Of a stretch of DNA of 64,000 nt, positions 43,456 to 55,078 are shown piece after piece. This stretch comes from Vesta saturnalis (Eukaryota > Arthropoda > Insecta > Coleoptera > Lampyridae). Position numbers and translations under genes: made by a program. The stretch's first letter is position 1, and every line of letters starts with the position of its first letter. The stretch is from NCBI GenBank assembly GCA_036346205.1, contig JARFJB010001986.1:1145904-1209903 (forward strand). The letters run 5' to 3'. The notes beneath the pieces are model-generated. The model saw only the letters and a list, made by a program, of their open reading frames with translations, did not search any database and was not told where the DNA came from.

Positions 43456-45214
43456 TATTACCTGCGATTATTACCTTGATTGCATACACCTGGCTACAAA
43501 GAATAATATTTTGATTCTTTTCAATCTTTCATAATTTCAAAATTATTGAGTAAAAATCTTATACTGTTTTTTTATGAAAATGTGAAATGATTCAACGTTA
43601 ACTAACTGATTTCAATTTATAAAGATAACATTCATTAACTAAACTTTACTTCTATTGTTATCACATTTCTGTTCGTATAAATGAACTACAATAATTACTC
43701 AACAAATTCCTCTTTCCTTTTATCGAGACGCTCCAGCTAGCGTAACAATGTGTTGAATGGTTATTGTTACCATTCATCAAAATTATCCTCAATCTGAGGT
43801 TATTAATTACCGGTACTTTGCAATTAATTGAACTTGCTTTCTTCAGTATTTACACACACAGTGTTTATATAAGCTTTTAAGATTTGTAACAGTCAATAAT
43901 AAAAATTAATCAAAAGCGATAATATTTAATTAAGTCAAATTCTAAATGCCGACTGTTTTGTTTACAGTATTATATAAAAATGATTCTAATTCTATGTTAG
44001 TATTTTTCTCAATATTAACATGCAAAAACAATCCTTTACAAATGGTCAACGAAATATATTATCGTTCAGCATTTGTATCTAAACATAAATTTAAAAATAA
44101 ATAAAACACACCAATTATCGTTTATTTATAGTATCAAAAGGTTCTTACTTGTTATCACTTCGTTCGAACTGGTGACGTAATTCTTGCGTTCCTTGGACCC
44201 ATGAAGAGGCCCCAAATAGGTTATAGACTGCTGGCGCCTTGCTCTCTTTATTCTTTTCAATATCTTCTTTGGATCTTTGTTGGGGATGAATACGATTCTA
44301 ATTTTCTTTCATCAGTTAATGGTTTTAGTAAATAATTGCTGGATATATTTACACTATAAAATTTTTACTTAGTTGTTTCGTTGTAACAAACTGCAAGCGA
44401 GCCACGAACGGCTATGCCTTTAATCATCAATGTTTTTGTTTATTATCTTTTCTATATCGATATATTAACTGGGTGGACTGTCTTATTGAACATTTATCAC
44501 TCGCTATCAAAACATCAACTTGGAATACTTTCAATACGCACTTAGATCTCTCCATAAAATGATGTTTTCAGCCCAAAGAAGCGTAAATAATTACAAGAAA
44601 CGTTACTTGAAAGTTATATTTTTTACTTGTCCTATCCAGTAATCCCAAAACCAATATTGAACCATAAGGACAATAATAGTAGTTTTACCGTATTAAAACG
44701 CTATTGTAAATTATTACGCAATCTTTTTATTGTCGCCAACTTGACCTCATTTATACTTTTAATTCTTTTTAGCTTTTCTTAGCATTAGTAAGTAAATATC
44801 ACTTATATTTCTTTATCACTACATCAACTGAATTTTCGTTATAATTCCACAATTTAAATTGCTGCAAAACCTAAACTGCATTTATCGCTGTTCAACCGTT
44901 TGGTTACTTTCAATTCAACCAACTCTGATTACTTACTTAATGCGACTCTTCTTGATCGTTTACTTAGCGCGACTGACTAACAAATACACATCGTTATACC
45001 AGCGTTTCTACTTGCTCCCTTTTACAAAACAGTCATATCCGCAAATTACCGCGTATATTTAAAAGCTTTCCAATTGAGTATGTAAATACTCGTCGAAGCA
45101 CGGCCAAGCTTTTTATCTTAATATTAATTATGTTCAAATACAAATAACCACTAACCACTTAATGTCACATAACGGCGCGAAATTTGAATTTCTAATGCCT
45201 CCATTACAAACATC

Positions 45215-46260
45215 GGTACAGTAATGCGAAACGAATAAAGAAATACAGCAAGGTTCTTACAACCACAGTGAAAACTAAAGCAAAATTGGAAATTAAAGGA
45301 AGAATACACAAATGTTATTAAAAAATATGAAGAACTGGGATACTTGCCACTAGCTAATGAAGAAGAAAAATATGTGATACACTTACCGCATAACGGAATA
45401 ATAAGAGATGATAAAGACAAAACCAAATTGAGGATTGTAATGTACGTTTCGACTAAGGGTTCCAAAGATAAATCTTTAAATGATACGCTGACTGGATCTG
45501 TAATAAAAAAAAAGTTTAAGGAGATTAATCACAAAATGGAGAAAATACAACATAGCTTTGTCCGTACAACATACTTATCGTCATCTTCGGCACTGCATGT
45601 GCTTCTTTTTTGGCAGTTCGTACCCTGTTGTACTCATATTACAAAAGTGATCAAGTAATTAGGACAATCTTCTAAACCTGATACAGAGATCTAAAAAGTA
45701 GGTGTACCTATTTGAGATAGAATTTGGTCCAGTTATTAAGATTCTAGGGATATATGGGGCTACAAATGATAATAAATTTAAAATTTCAGTCAATATACCT
45801 GAACCTACCAAAACGACCGCCAAAAGTGCATCTTATCAGACGTGTCATGTTTATTCGACCCATTTAGATGACTAGCCCCAGTTGTCATCAAAGCTGTGGC
45901 TTTCTAACGCTGAATTGAACGAACAAGTACTTGTGAACCTCCGCTATTATTTCGAATTACAAAACTTCCAAAAACGTAGACGGCTGCGCACTCACAGGAA
46001 AAAAAGGATCGAGTTGAACGTATTGACCTAGCAGACACGTCAGTTACAGAATACGCGGTAGTCATGTACATCAGATCGATTCAAGGAGATGAAATCTTTG
46101 TCATGATACTGGAAATCAAAACAAAGGTGCGTCCCTTGAACAAATTTCTGTTGCTCGTTTGGAACTATGTGCAGCAATTCTCTTAGCAAAACTTCTAGCC
46201 GAAGCAACCAACGTTTTATAAACATCGAGTCTATGCTTACACTGTCCACAGCGGTCTTAG
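45215..46260 (+). pseudogene. BEL/Pao reverse transcriptase and RNase H remnants
   Basis: LKEEYTNVIKKYEELGYLPL, then EKYVIHLPHNGIIRDDKDKT and KLRIVMYVSTKGSKDKSLND (BEL RT fingers) run to 45480; the palm with the catalytic YVDD is deleted. GPVIKILGIYGATNDNKF near 45730 and the VARLELCAAILLAKLLAEA block (RNase H linker, near 46150) follow in order. Frameshifts are frequent. No catalytic capacity remains. Confidence 0.85.
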
Positions 46261-46739
46261 CCTGGATGGAATTTTAACTCATCAGATGGCCAACTTTCGT
46301 AGCAAACGGAATTACTAAAATACAAACAAGAGTAGATACCGATAGATGAAATCATGTTACTTTCAGAAGAGAATCTAGCAGATATCGCTTCTTGTGGTGT
46401 GGAATCTTCGCAACTCGAACATAATCAGATGTGGTGGAAGGGGTCTCATTGGATGAGCTAAAAAGAAATAAGCATAAAAAGAAACACACACCAGAAACTA
46501 AACTAGAAGAAAGAAAACAAACTACAAAAACATTCTATAACAAAAATAAGAAGAATCAATTCTAGATAGATTTTGAACACTAACGAAAACGATACGACTA
46601 CTCATCTATTGTAGACGGTTTCTAAACCTAAAAGAAAAGAAAGAAATAAGAAAGAAAAATCCTACTTACCATACCACGGAAAAAATAAAAACAACATGCA
46701 GTAAAGTAATCTATGAAGCAGACTTGTTGAAGAACTTGA

Positions 46740-47430
46740 AGACCTGACAGAAAAGGGAAGAGTGTCAAAGGGTAGAGGACAAAAATCGTTTAAGGAATAC
46801 ATCTCACTTTTTGTCTGTACGAAAACAAAAGCAATTCACCATGAATCTGCGAGTGATCTGATTACCCAGGGGTTCATAGCAGCGTTTCTCCGATTTCTGT
46901 CACGCCGAGGATATTGCTGTGATAATGGTTTAAACTTTGTACGAGCGGCCAGTGAGTTGACACAAATGCTCCACACAAGTATGTCTGGTGTAGTCAATGA
47001 GATATCTGAGTTGCTCAAAAATGATGGAACAGAATGGCATTTTATCCCACCCAAATTACCCACTGGGCGACAGGTGTGCGATCCGTAAAGACGCAGTTAT
47101 TGAAAACTATCGGTGACTCAACATTAACTTTTTAAGAGGTGTCACCGGTGCTTTTTCAGAATTGGGACATTTCATAACTCTAGACCTATTTCCCAGTTGA
47201 GTGGAAGATAACGCAAAGAATGACCTCGCACATGAATCAGATGGTCTAGAAAATACTTGCACAACATGGAGAAGCGACACAAATGATAGAAGTAATCAGA
47301 AGTGCCAAAAATTGGGGATGTTACATCTTTACACACCGGACGTGATGGTTATATTAGAGCAGCGAAGATGAAGACGACGATTCAGAAACGACCAACTTCG
47401 AAGTTAATAATGTTGCCTTTCGACGACGAT
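46740..47430 (+). pseudogene. BEL/Pao integrase
   Basis: GRGQKSFKEYISLFVCTKTK, then AIHHESASDLITQGFIAAFL, then a second-Asp motif CDNGLNFV and GTEWHFIPPKLP just before the expected catalytic Glu, where the frame shifts. The C-terminal domain is seen as SLHTGRDGYIRAAKMKT and RPTSKLIMLPF at 47320-47430. Typical BEL/Pao wording throughout. The first-Asp strand upstream is damaged. Confidence 0.9.
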
Positions 47431-47539
47431 TACACACCAATGGATGATAGTTCCGTTTTGCTGAAACATTATGAAAATAACGAAGTTCTCGGTGGACAGC
47501 GTGTTCAATTAGTTTCCGTTACCCATCAATATATTCACG

Positions 47540-47612
47540 TCAAGTTGAATCGCACTATGGTTGCATTCACGCGATTTCTTTGTTTTTATAACGTCAGTCT
47601 TTAGATTTTTTT
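47540..47612 (+). repeat. Truncated 3' LTR of the BEL/Pao element
   Basis: See the 5' partner at 39822. It ends where the Tc1/mariner relic begins (about 47620). Confidence 0.55.
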
Positions 47613-47629
47613 CTACTTTGTAGTGTGTA

Positions 47630-48330
47630 GGGGACCCATCTTGCAAATACCACATATTTTGATCTACAATTAATGGAACATCTTCAAGCAATGTTGGTAA
47701 ATCTTTTCCCAAGAATCGTTTGTATATTTCGGAGTTTAAGTGCCCATTAAAAATGTGGGGTCCAGTGAGACTGTCTCCGATAATCCCGGCCAACATTTAC
47801 CGGGAAACGATGTTGAAATCCGGTAATAATAATTTAGTGAGGATTTTCATTTGACCAAACGTGCTCATTGTGACTATTGTTTACTCCATCCCGAGAAAAA
47901 GTTCTCTCGTTACAAAAGAGTACAACAGAAATGTTATCATCATGTGTGATCATCCATTCACAAAACCGAACTCTTAGAGCCAAATCGCCGGGAAGAAGGT
48001 GCTAAACGGATGCATTCCATTTTCCTGAAGAATTTTCGAAATCGTGATCCTGCTTCTACCAGTGTCTGATTTTATTCGCCCAATGCTCGTTCGGCTACCG
48101 ATTTCAACTTCTCTCAGCACCTCTTCTGCAAATACATGTCGTGGAGACTCTTGATCACTTCGATATGTAAGAAAACTTCCTGTTTCCCGGAGAAAGTGAA
48201 AAGTCCGGGCTATCGTTTAGTCAGTAAGAGCACGACGATTTGGAAAACGATTTTTGTGCTCTGTTGCTGCTGCATAACAATGTGTCAAAAGAAACTGGGC
48301 GAAAATAATAGTAATTTATAACAAAAAAAC
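47630..48330 (-). pseudogene. Tc1/mariner-superfamily transposase B1 (relic)
   Basis: On the minus strand, KNRFPNRRA, then SPRHVFAEEVLREVEIGSR, TSIGRIKSDTGRSR and ITISKILQENGMHP (HTH region) precede GDSLTGPHIFNGHLNSEIYK and VDQNMWYLQDGSPTHY (second Asp). It is the same family as the copy at 49.0-49.8 kb, in the same orientation, with more stops. The C-terminal third-Asp part is missing at 47630. Confidence 0.88.
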
Positions 48331-48571
48331 TCATTTGGAGGCTTTTCTTATCTTCATCATGGTCGCAGATAAGGAAGTTTTTTTGCTTTTTTTAAGGATT
48401 CGAATTTGAAAAATAAAAAGAAAATTTGCACCCGGACAAAATGTCTATATTACAAGAATTGCTGCTAACTGATTCAGAAAAATGTCGAACGTACTATACC
48501 TGGTTTAACGAAAATCTCAATAAAAATGATGTTTTGGATATAACATTTTTCAGTGACGAGGCGCGCCTATG

Positions 48572-50238
48572 CAGGGTGTCCGCGAGAGAGCTACGAAGAA
48601 TTCGTATTCGTATTCTTCGAACAATTTTTTGCAATTTCTAACCCCTAAGGAGACATGGGCGGCTAAAGAAAAATGTAAAAGTAAGTACTTAACAGTACTT
48701 AACAGCCGCTTAAGCCTTAAAATTATCATAAAACAAACCTTTTAATAACAATTTTCATTAATAAATTAACAAGAACACAACATAGCACAAAAATGCTCAT
48801 AAAATAACGAGGTGACAAACAAAAATAGTTACAGTTGTTCAAAATGAGATCCACCAACCTCCACACATAATGCCACACGCCTTCGCAGCTGTCTTTTCTT
48901 ATTCGATATTTTCGAAATTGTCACAAATGTTGGTAAATGCATTATAAATTCGTTCAATCAATTCTTCTCTTGAAGATGGTTTACTCCACCCGTACACTAA
49001 CGACTTAACATGGCTCCACAGATAAAAGTCTAAAGGTGTGAAATCTGGTGATCTGGCGGCCAGTGTACAAGTTCGTTTCTACCAATCCATCGGTTGGGAA
49101 ATTTTCTGTACAAATACCACATATTTTGACGGACAATTAAGGGAACATCTTCAAGCAATGCTGTTAAATCTTCTTCCAAGAATTGTTTGTACATTTCGGA
49201 GTTTAAGTGTCCATTAAAAATGTGGGGTCCAATGAGACTGTCTCCGATAATCTCGGCCCAAGCATTTACCGTGAAGCGATGTTGAAATCCAGTAATAATA
49301 AATTTCGTGAGGATTTTCATCTGACCAAACGTGCTCATTGTGACTATTGTTCACTCCACCCCGAGAAAAGGTTGTCTCATCACAAAAGGGTGTAATAGAA
49401 ATGTTATCATCATGTGTGATCATCCATTCACAAAACCGAACTCGTGGAGCCAAATCGCCGGGAAGAAAGTGCTGAACGGGTTGAAAGTGATACAGATGCA
49501 TTGCATTTTCGCTAAGAATTTTCGAAATCGTCGTCCTGCTTCTACCAGTGTCTCCTTTTATTCGTCCAATGCTCGTTCGGCTACCGATTTCAACTTCTCT
49601 CAGCACCTCTTCTGCAAACGCATGTCGTGGAGACTCTCGATAACTTCGATGTGTAAGAAAACTTCCTGTTCCTCGGAGAAAATGAAAAGTCCGGACTATC
49701 GTTTTGTCAGTAGGGGCACGACGATTTGGAAAACGATTTTTGTACTCTGCTGCTGCTGCATAACAATTACCATTAAACAAGCCGTACAGGAATACCATAT
49801 CACTGTATTCCTCATTTGAAAATTGATAAGGCATGATTTAATTGCTTAAATTAATTCTAATTGCTACAAAGCAGATGATAAATTGCATTTACATTCAAAT
49901 AATGTTTGATACAAATGACATGAAACGTCAAATAAGGCACATGTTCTCAGTTTATTGTGGTAATACTTGCTAGGCAACCAAAATTGTTCTTACGATTTTT
50001 ACAGTGTGGATTTTGATAGTTTGTTAATGAAATTTGTTATTAAAAGTTTTATTCTATGATAATTTTAAGATTTAAGCAGTTGTTAAGAGTATTCGTTTTA
50101 CTTACTTTCACATTTTCTTCAACCGACCATATCTCCTTAGGGGTTAGGAATTGTGAAAAATTGCACATAATCATTTTTGCTTAAAATTGTTCAAAGAATA
50201 CGTACACGAATTCTTCGTAGTTCCTCGCGAACACCCTG
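48572..50238 (-). mobile_element. Tc1/mariner-superfamily element B2, long terminal repeats
   Basis: The ends CAGGGTGTCCGCGAG (48572) and its inverted counterpart ending ACACCCTG (50238) continue inward as inverted repeats through GCTACGAAGAATTCG, ACCCCTAAGGAGA and AAGTAAGTA, about 130 bp or more per side. TA follows the right end (50239-50240); the left flank reads CCTATG. It sits inside transposase A, so it is the younger insertion. Confidence 0.88.
49030..49834 (-). pseudogene. Transposase of element B2
   Basis: The 206-codon frame 49834-49214 starts MPYQFSNEEYSDMVFLYGL and holds the HTH blocks KNRFPNRRAPTDKTIVRTF and TGRSRTTISKILSENAMHLY. The first Asp is in PFCDETTFSRGG. A frameshift near 49215-49340 leads to SLIGPHIFNGHLNSEMYKQF. 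The second-Asp segment is deleted: MWYL runs straight into RKFPNRWIGRN. WPPDH is the broken third-Asp motif. It is probably recently inactivated, since the first 200 codons are open. Confidence 0.88.
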
Positions 50239-51286
50239 TATAAATTCCCAAAATTACCGAGCCTGGTTAACTGAAAATCCCCATGTATTTATTGAATCCC
50301 CATTTCATCCAGTTAAAACTGGAATTTGGATTGTCATGTCGAGAAGGCGAATAATTGGACCAATTTTTTTTAATGGGCGGTATAAATGCCGAAAACTATC
50401 AACAATTCTAAGACCTTTTATTGAAATTGCACTACGACGAACTTCAAAATGGATATTTCCAGCAAGATTCTGCAACAGCCCATACGGCCCGTACAACGTT
50501 GGCATATTTATCACAATTTTTCGGTGATAGAAGAATAAGCAACAATCGATGGGCACCACGATCTCCCTGCTTGATTTCGGAGTTACAGAATGCCATAGTG
50601 AACGCCGTTATTGCAATAACTCCACAACAGTTAGTAACCGTCTTAAAGAATATTAAACGTAGAGTAAATTTATGCTTAGAAAATAATGGACATAATTTTT
50701 GGAGACTATAATCTCCGTCATCAGTCAATTTAAAACTAAATTGAAATAAAAACATTCCATTTACTTATTGGCATTTTTAATACTATCATTAGGATGGAGG
50801 TAGTTCATAGTTCAACAATTAAGAAATACATACTATTTATGTCATTTAAAATTTTTCTGTATTTACTGTTGATATATCATCAAGTTTTGAATTTCCCGCC
50901 CAATCAGTAATACCCATATGTACACCGCTGGGATCACTAAATGAGATAAGTGGAGAATAGCTTTTTTGGAGTAAGCGGACCACTTCAATCATTCTGGATC
51001 ACCCTGTAGATTAATCATTATTAGTGTAGTGCATTCGAGTATGATTTAGGGCCGGTATTATAAAGCCTAGTTGACTGTGGTTTGAGTGTCAACCGAGGGT
51101 CAAACTACATTTTGGGTATTATAAACGCCAACCGGAGGTTGAACTTCCGATTGAGCGGCGGTTGACTCAACCATAGGATGAGAAGTGCGTTGACTTTCAA
51201 CCCCAGTTTAAAAATATAACCTCAAAATTAAATAATTATTCATTAACTTGATTTGGAGTCGTAAAACTATATACTTTGTTATAAAA

Positions 51287-52428
51287 ATGAGTACAAGAAA
51301 TAAATTACTTTGGAGAGACAGTAGCGATAGTGATAGTTCTGATGAAAATGCATTTCGTGGAAGACATCCTAGAAATTTTAGAATTCGTTTAGATCATTTT
51401 CAAAGATGGAACGATGAAGAATTCAGAATTAGGTTTCGTCTCAGAAAAGAGACAGTTGTCCTATTAGAACAAAGAATTGGTCATGAAATTGCTCCGAAAA
51501 CTGAAAGGTGGGTTTATTCAAATAAATGAAGAGTTAGTTATATTTAAAAAAGGTAAATTACAGAAATCATACATTAACAGCTATGCAGCAAATTTTACTT
51601 GTGTTACGGTTTTGTGCCACAGGATGTATGCTACAAACAATTGGTGATTTCGCTGGGATACATAAGTCTACAGCGAGCCAAGTTGTTAAAAAAGTAATAG
51701 GCCACTTAGCTAGGATAGCACCTGAATACATAAATATGCCACTACAGCAAGAAATAGATGTATGTAAGCAAAAATTTTATGGAATTGCTAGATTTCCTCG
51801 TATAGTAGGTGCCATTTATTTATGCTTAATTTTAGGAGGAGACAATGCAGAATATTTTAGGAACAGAAAAGGTTACTTTTCACTAAATGTGCAAGTGGTA
51901 GGCGACTCGGACCTGTCTATAAGAGATATTGTTGTTCGATGGCCTGGTTCTGCTCATGATCAGACGATATTTAATAACAGTTGAATAAAAGCTCGATTTG
52001 AAGTGGGAGAATTTGGAAATGGTATATTAGTCGCAGATTCAGGATACGCTTTAGAAAAATATTGAATTACACCAATTCCTGCCCCAGACACTGAAACTAA
52101 ACAACTCTTCAATGAATCTCAGATTAGAAGTCGAAATCCAATTGAAAGATTATTTGGTGTGTTAAAACGTAGGTTTCCCATTCTTTCACTTGGAATAAGA
52201 CTGTCTGTTCATACAACGCAGTCAGTAATTATAGCATGTGCAGTACTACATAACATTGCGGGGAAACTGAATGAACCTGATCCCATTAATGATCCAAATG
52301 TAAACTATCAGGAGACACCTCCAATTAATCCTAATCCTCCAATTAACCCTTACGATGATGATGCCCCTATTACTTTCAGAGATGAATTTCTTGTATATTT
52401 CATGAATTTATTACAAAATAATGAATAA
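51287..52428 (+). pseudogene. HARBI1-like Harbinger nuclease, inactivated
   Basis: Exon 1 is 51287-51507, intron 51508-51563 (GTGGGT...TTACAG, 56 bp), exon 2 51564-52428; joined it would give 361 residues. ILLVLRFCATGCMLQTIGDF, SQVVKKVIGHLARIAPEYI and GGDNAEYFRNRKGYFSLNVQ are HARBI1 blocks. The first catalytic Asp position reads Tyr (GAIYLC for GAIDC, codon 51817-51819). The second Asp (WPGSAHD) and the Glu (NPIERLFGVLKRRF) remain. Two in-frame TGA codons lie at 51982 and 52063. The family cuts DNA at TWA sites together with its Myb-like partner, encoded on the other strand. Confidence 0.93.
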
Positions 52429-52518
52429 ACAGTTTTAAAAGTTCCTAAGAAGTCGTTTCATTAGTTTGAAGAAGAATATGTTTCCAGTAAATACAAAATG
52501 TGCTGTTTTTACTTTTTA

Positions 52519-53672
52519 TTAATCTAAATGTTTTTGTAAAAGTTTAATTTCTAATTCTAATTTAATGTTTTGTAATGTTTCGTTTGCAATTTTTTTATTA
52601 TATAAGTCTTCTTCCTTCTTCATTCTCATCGTGTGAAATTCTTCATCTCTAGCAGCTTCTTTTTTTAATAGTTCATGCTTCAGCTGTGCTAGTTCTGTTT
52701 TAGAACATTTTAAATTATCTTCCTTCCTTTTCTGTACTTTCAAAAGTTTGTTCTTTTTTGATTTAAGCAACTTAGGTGTATAATCAGCCCAATCTGAAAA
52801 CAAATTTTATTAATTTGTCAATAAGAAATAGGCCTTGTTATAAACCTTACTTTCTTTTTCATTAAACACGTTATCTTCTAATGATTTTGAAGTATTTCCC
52901 TTAATGGGCACCTGTGATGTACTGGGCAAAATAATAAGTGTAGTTTCTTTTAAATTATTATTTTCCATGGATTCACTGTTTGCTAAAATCAATAATTATA
53001 GTAATAATTATTAAATAATATAATAAATAATTTGTCAACATACAACACTTGGGCTCCTGCAATGCACTGGGCATAATAGCAGTTACAGCAACTTCCTTTA
53101 GAACGCTATTTTCTATGATTGCACTGTTTGCTAAAATCATAAATTCTGGTAATAATCATAAATATTATAGTAATAATATGTGAACATACAACTCTTTATC
53201 ACATCTGCTACTTCTACAGGATTATCACCGTCACCTTGCATAGGCTTTAATCCAATTATAGAAATGGAGCTAATTATCGATTTAATTTTTTCATGAAGCG
53301 CCTTTGTAGAAGCCTTTACCTCTACCTCAAATTGTCCTCCACCAGTTCTATATAAATATTGCCTTCTGCGAGCCTCATACTTACGAACATCTTTCTTCAA
53401 ATTATCGAATTTATTACGCAATTGTTCAGCTGTTCTGGGTTCTGTTGAACTAGCATTGTAACTCTCGGTAATTTTTTCCCAAGCGGCAGTCTTACGTAAC
53501 ATTTATGTTTTTATTTTAATACAGCTTTCATAATTAAAAAATGTACCTTTTGTTTACATGTTGTACTATCAGTTTTCTTGCTTTCCACAATATGCTGAAA
53601 ATTATTTACTATATCTACAAGTCGATGGCAGTCTGATTCAGAATAAAACACCCTCTTTGATTTAGAATTCAT
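52519..53672 (-). CDS. Harbinger Myb/SANT-like DNA-binding partner, intact, five exons
   Basis: Predicted exons (minus, within a base): 53672-53547, 53490-53190, 53130-53044, 52982-52851, 52793-52519. All introns are GT-AG and the phases agree, giving about 306 codons without a stop. I chose ATG 53672 (MNSKSKRVFYSESDCHRLVD) because it starts the trihelix domain directly; the longer frame upstream lacks one. The domain continues KTAAWEKITESYNASSTEPR and LRNKFDNLKKDVRKYEARRR. Exons 3 and 4 are similar to each other. The last exon is a Lys/Glu-rich coiled coil. In the family this protein binds the ends and helps import the nuclease into the nucleus. Confidence 0.87.
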
Positions 53673-53959
53673 TATTAATAACTTAATAAATTTGTAATAA
53701 CTCTGGTAAAACACGACGAACACAAGCATCAGTAAGATTAAGTTACGCGCCACCAGAATATCACTCATTTGATTGGCTACAATTCAACCGACAGGGTAGC
53801 CAACAACTAAAAATGTACCTCAACCACTGGTTGACAAACCGCTGTATACAATTATGTTTATAATACAGAATCAATTTGAACCTTGGGTTGTGTTTCAACG
53901 GAAGGTTGAGTAACCGAGAGTTGATTTGAATTTTTATAATACCGGCCCTTAGTATTCTT

Positions 53960-55025
53960 GAAAAATTATTGTAAATCGTGAACTGTACTTATATGTAAAT
54001 ATGGTTATGTTGCATAGTAACTAAACGCAGAAGTTTTCAGTACAACGTAGAAAATTTTCCATGCAGTACAACTTGAAAATAAGTTGTGAATAAAAGGAAG
54101 TTTCGTGATACTCCATAAAAATGTATGAAATATTAAAAAAAATGTGAATAAGCTCTAAATATTTATTCATTCCTAACAGAAGTGTAGCAGCAAGGATTTA
54201 AAGTATTGCTTCAAACAAATGTTTTGGCTTTGCTCTTGAACGCAATTTATATGGCTATGTTTAATGCATTGATCTCTATTTTTTTGTGATATCATTGAGC
54301 CATTTATTTATATAATAAAACTAGAAGCTGGTTCCACCGTTATGTGTAATTATTATAGGTACATGGTCTCTCACATAAGTTGAAAAGTCTTTAAATTATG
54401 GTTTACTGAACATTATCTTTTCTTACACGATATATAACTTACTTTCTATAAATCAAAATAAAATACAAGCTGCTAAGTTTATATCACTGTAATAAAGTCG
54501 GTATCAAATTACATTATTATAGTGAATAGCCGTGTTATATTTTATCTCTATATGGAACGGCATTTATCTGCTCATGTTACCGTAATCTGGTGTTCTATAT
54601 ATTTTGGGCAATGATGGTTTATATAAAATAAAAAAAAATGTTTTTGTCGTTCAGTTACCAGATGGGGAGCATTGACAGAACGAATACAATATCGCAGTGG
54701 AATTGTAAAATGGTATATTTTACAAAATTGATGACTACCATTCATTAAGCTAAATTTTGAGTAGGGTAAACTAAAATGACTAGTAATACATTTTAGTATA
54801 TATAATTCTCTGTAGGCACAGATTTGATCTTACAATCTGTGGTTAACGATTAAGCTTGGACCCAAGGGACGCTCAAATATGCTTAAATTGAATAAATTAA
54901 ATGCTAAAGAGCACGTTAAAGCTGATATTTCTTGCAAAGTTTTCCTTCCAGATAGTATATTGCAGACTGGCACCGCAAGTTAATGTATAGAAATATTTTA
55001 TTACAAAATGTTTTATTTAACCTAT
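53960..55025. other. No recognisable gene
   Basis: AT-rich; no frame or repeat I can assign. Confidence 0.55.
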
Positions 55026-55029
55026 ATTA

Positions 55030-55072
<43 letters not shown>
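55026..55072. repeat. (TA)n microsatellite
   Basis: About 45 bp of TA/TG repeats immediately outside the left arm of the long-TIR element. Confidence 0.95.

Positions 55073-55075
<3 letters not shown>

Positions 55076-55078
<3 letters not shown>

Larger units (their letters stand above)
42190..45200. other. Inserted DNA splitting the BEL pol gene; unidentified
   Basis: BEL coding stops after LWEVENE and resumes at about 45215 with the next expected residues, so roughly 3 kb is an insertion or replaced sequence. It contains a 9-bp repeat at 42786-42852 and a threefold 21-24 bp repeat at 43335-43455. No recognisable frame was found. Confidence 0.5.
39815..47620 (+). mobile_element. BEL/Pao LTR retrotransposon, decayed and interrupted
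   Basis: LTR-like fragments at about 39822-39910 and 47540-47612 share CGCTATGGTCGCATTCACGC (right copy: CGCACTATGGTTGCATTCAC), TTTTTATAAC and GTCTTTA...GATTTTT. Between them, all on the plus strand, are Gag, protease, RT, RNase H and integrase of BEL/Pao type. Insertions occupy 41627-41908 (PLE tails) and about 42190-45200 (unidentified), so the native element was roughly 4.5 kb or more. The right LTR is truncated by a Tc1/mariner relic. Confidence 0.88.
48441..50715 (+). pseudogene. Tc1/mariner-superfamily transposase A, split by element B2
   Basis: 48441-48571 encodes LQELLLTDSEKCRTYYTWFN and FFSDEARL (first Asp). The protein resumes at 50239 with NSQNYRAWLTENPHVFIESP, then SRRRIIGPIFFN, QQDSATAHTARTTLAYLS (second Asp) and WAPRSPCLIS, where the third-Asp motif is damaged. 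The two halves are adjacent blocks in related insect transposases, so the 1.67-kb element B2 inserted into this copy. GGATCACCCTG before TA at 51007 may be its right end. The N-terminal HTH was not found. Confidence 0.87.
51049..53948. mobile_element. PIF/Harbinger transposon, complete ends
   Basis: Starts GGGCCGGTATTATAAA and ends TTTATAATACCGGCCC, perfect inverted repeats, with TTA on both sides (51046-51048 and 53949-53951), the 3-bp target duplication expected for PIF/Harbinger. The subterminal regions contain repeated GTTGACT/GGTTGA motifs on both sides. Inside are two convergent genes: a HARBI1-type nuclease (plus) and a Myb/SANT-like DNA-binding protein (minus). Length 2.9 kb, typical for the group. 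Confidence 0.96.

Noticed and set aside
44200..44240. CTGGCGCCTTG near 44230 as a retroviral-type primer-binding site
   Set aside because: TGGCGCC alone is short and no LTR end lies beside it.
47509..49834. Plus-strand ORFs opposite the transposases (48136-48321, 49331-49819)
   Set aside because: They are antisense shadows of the minus-strand transposase frames.
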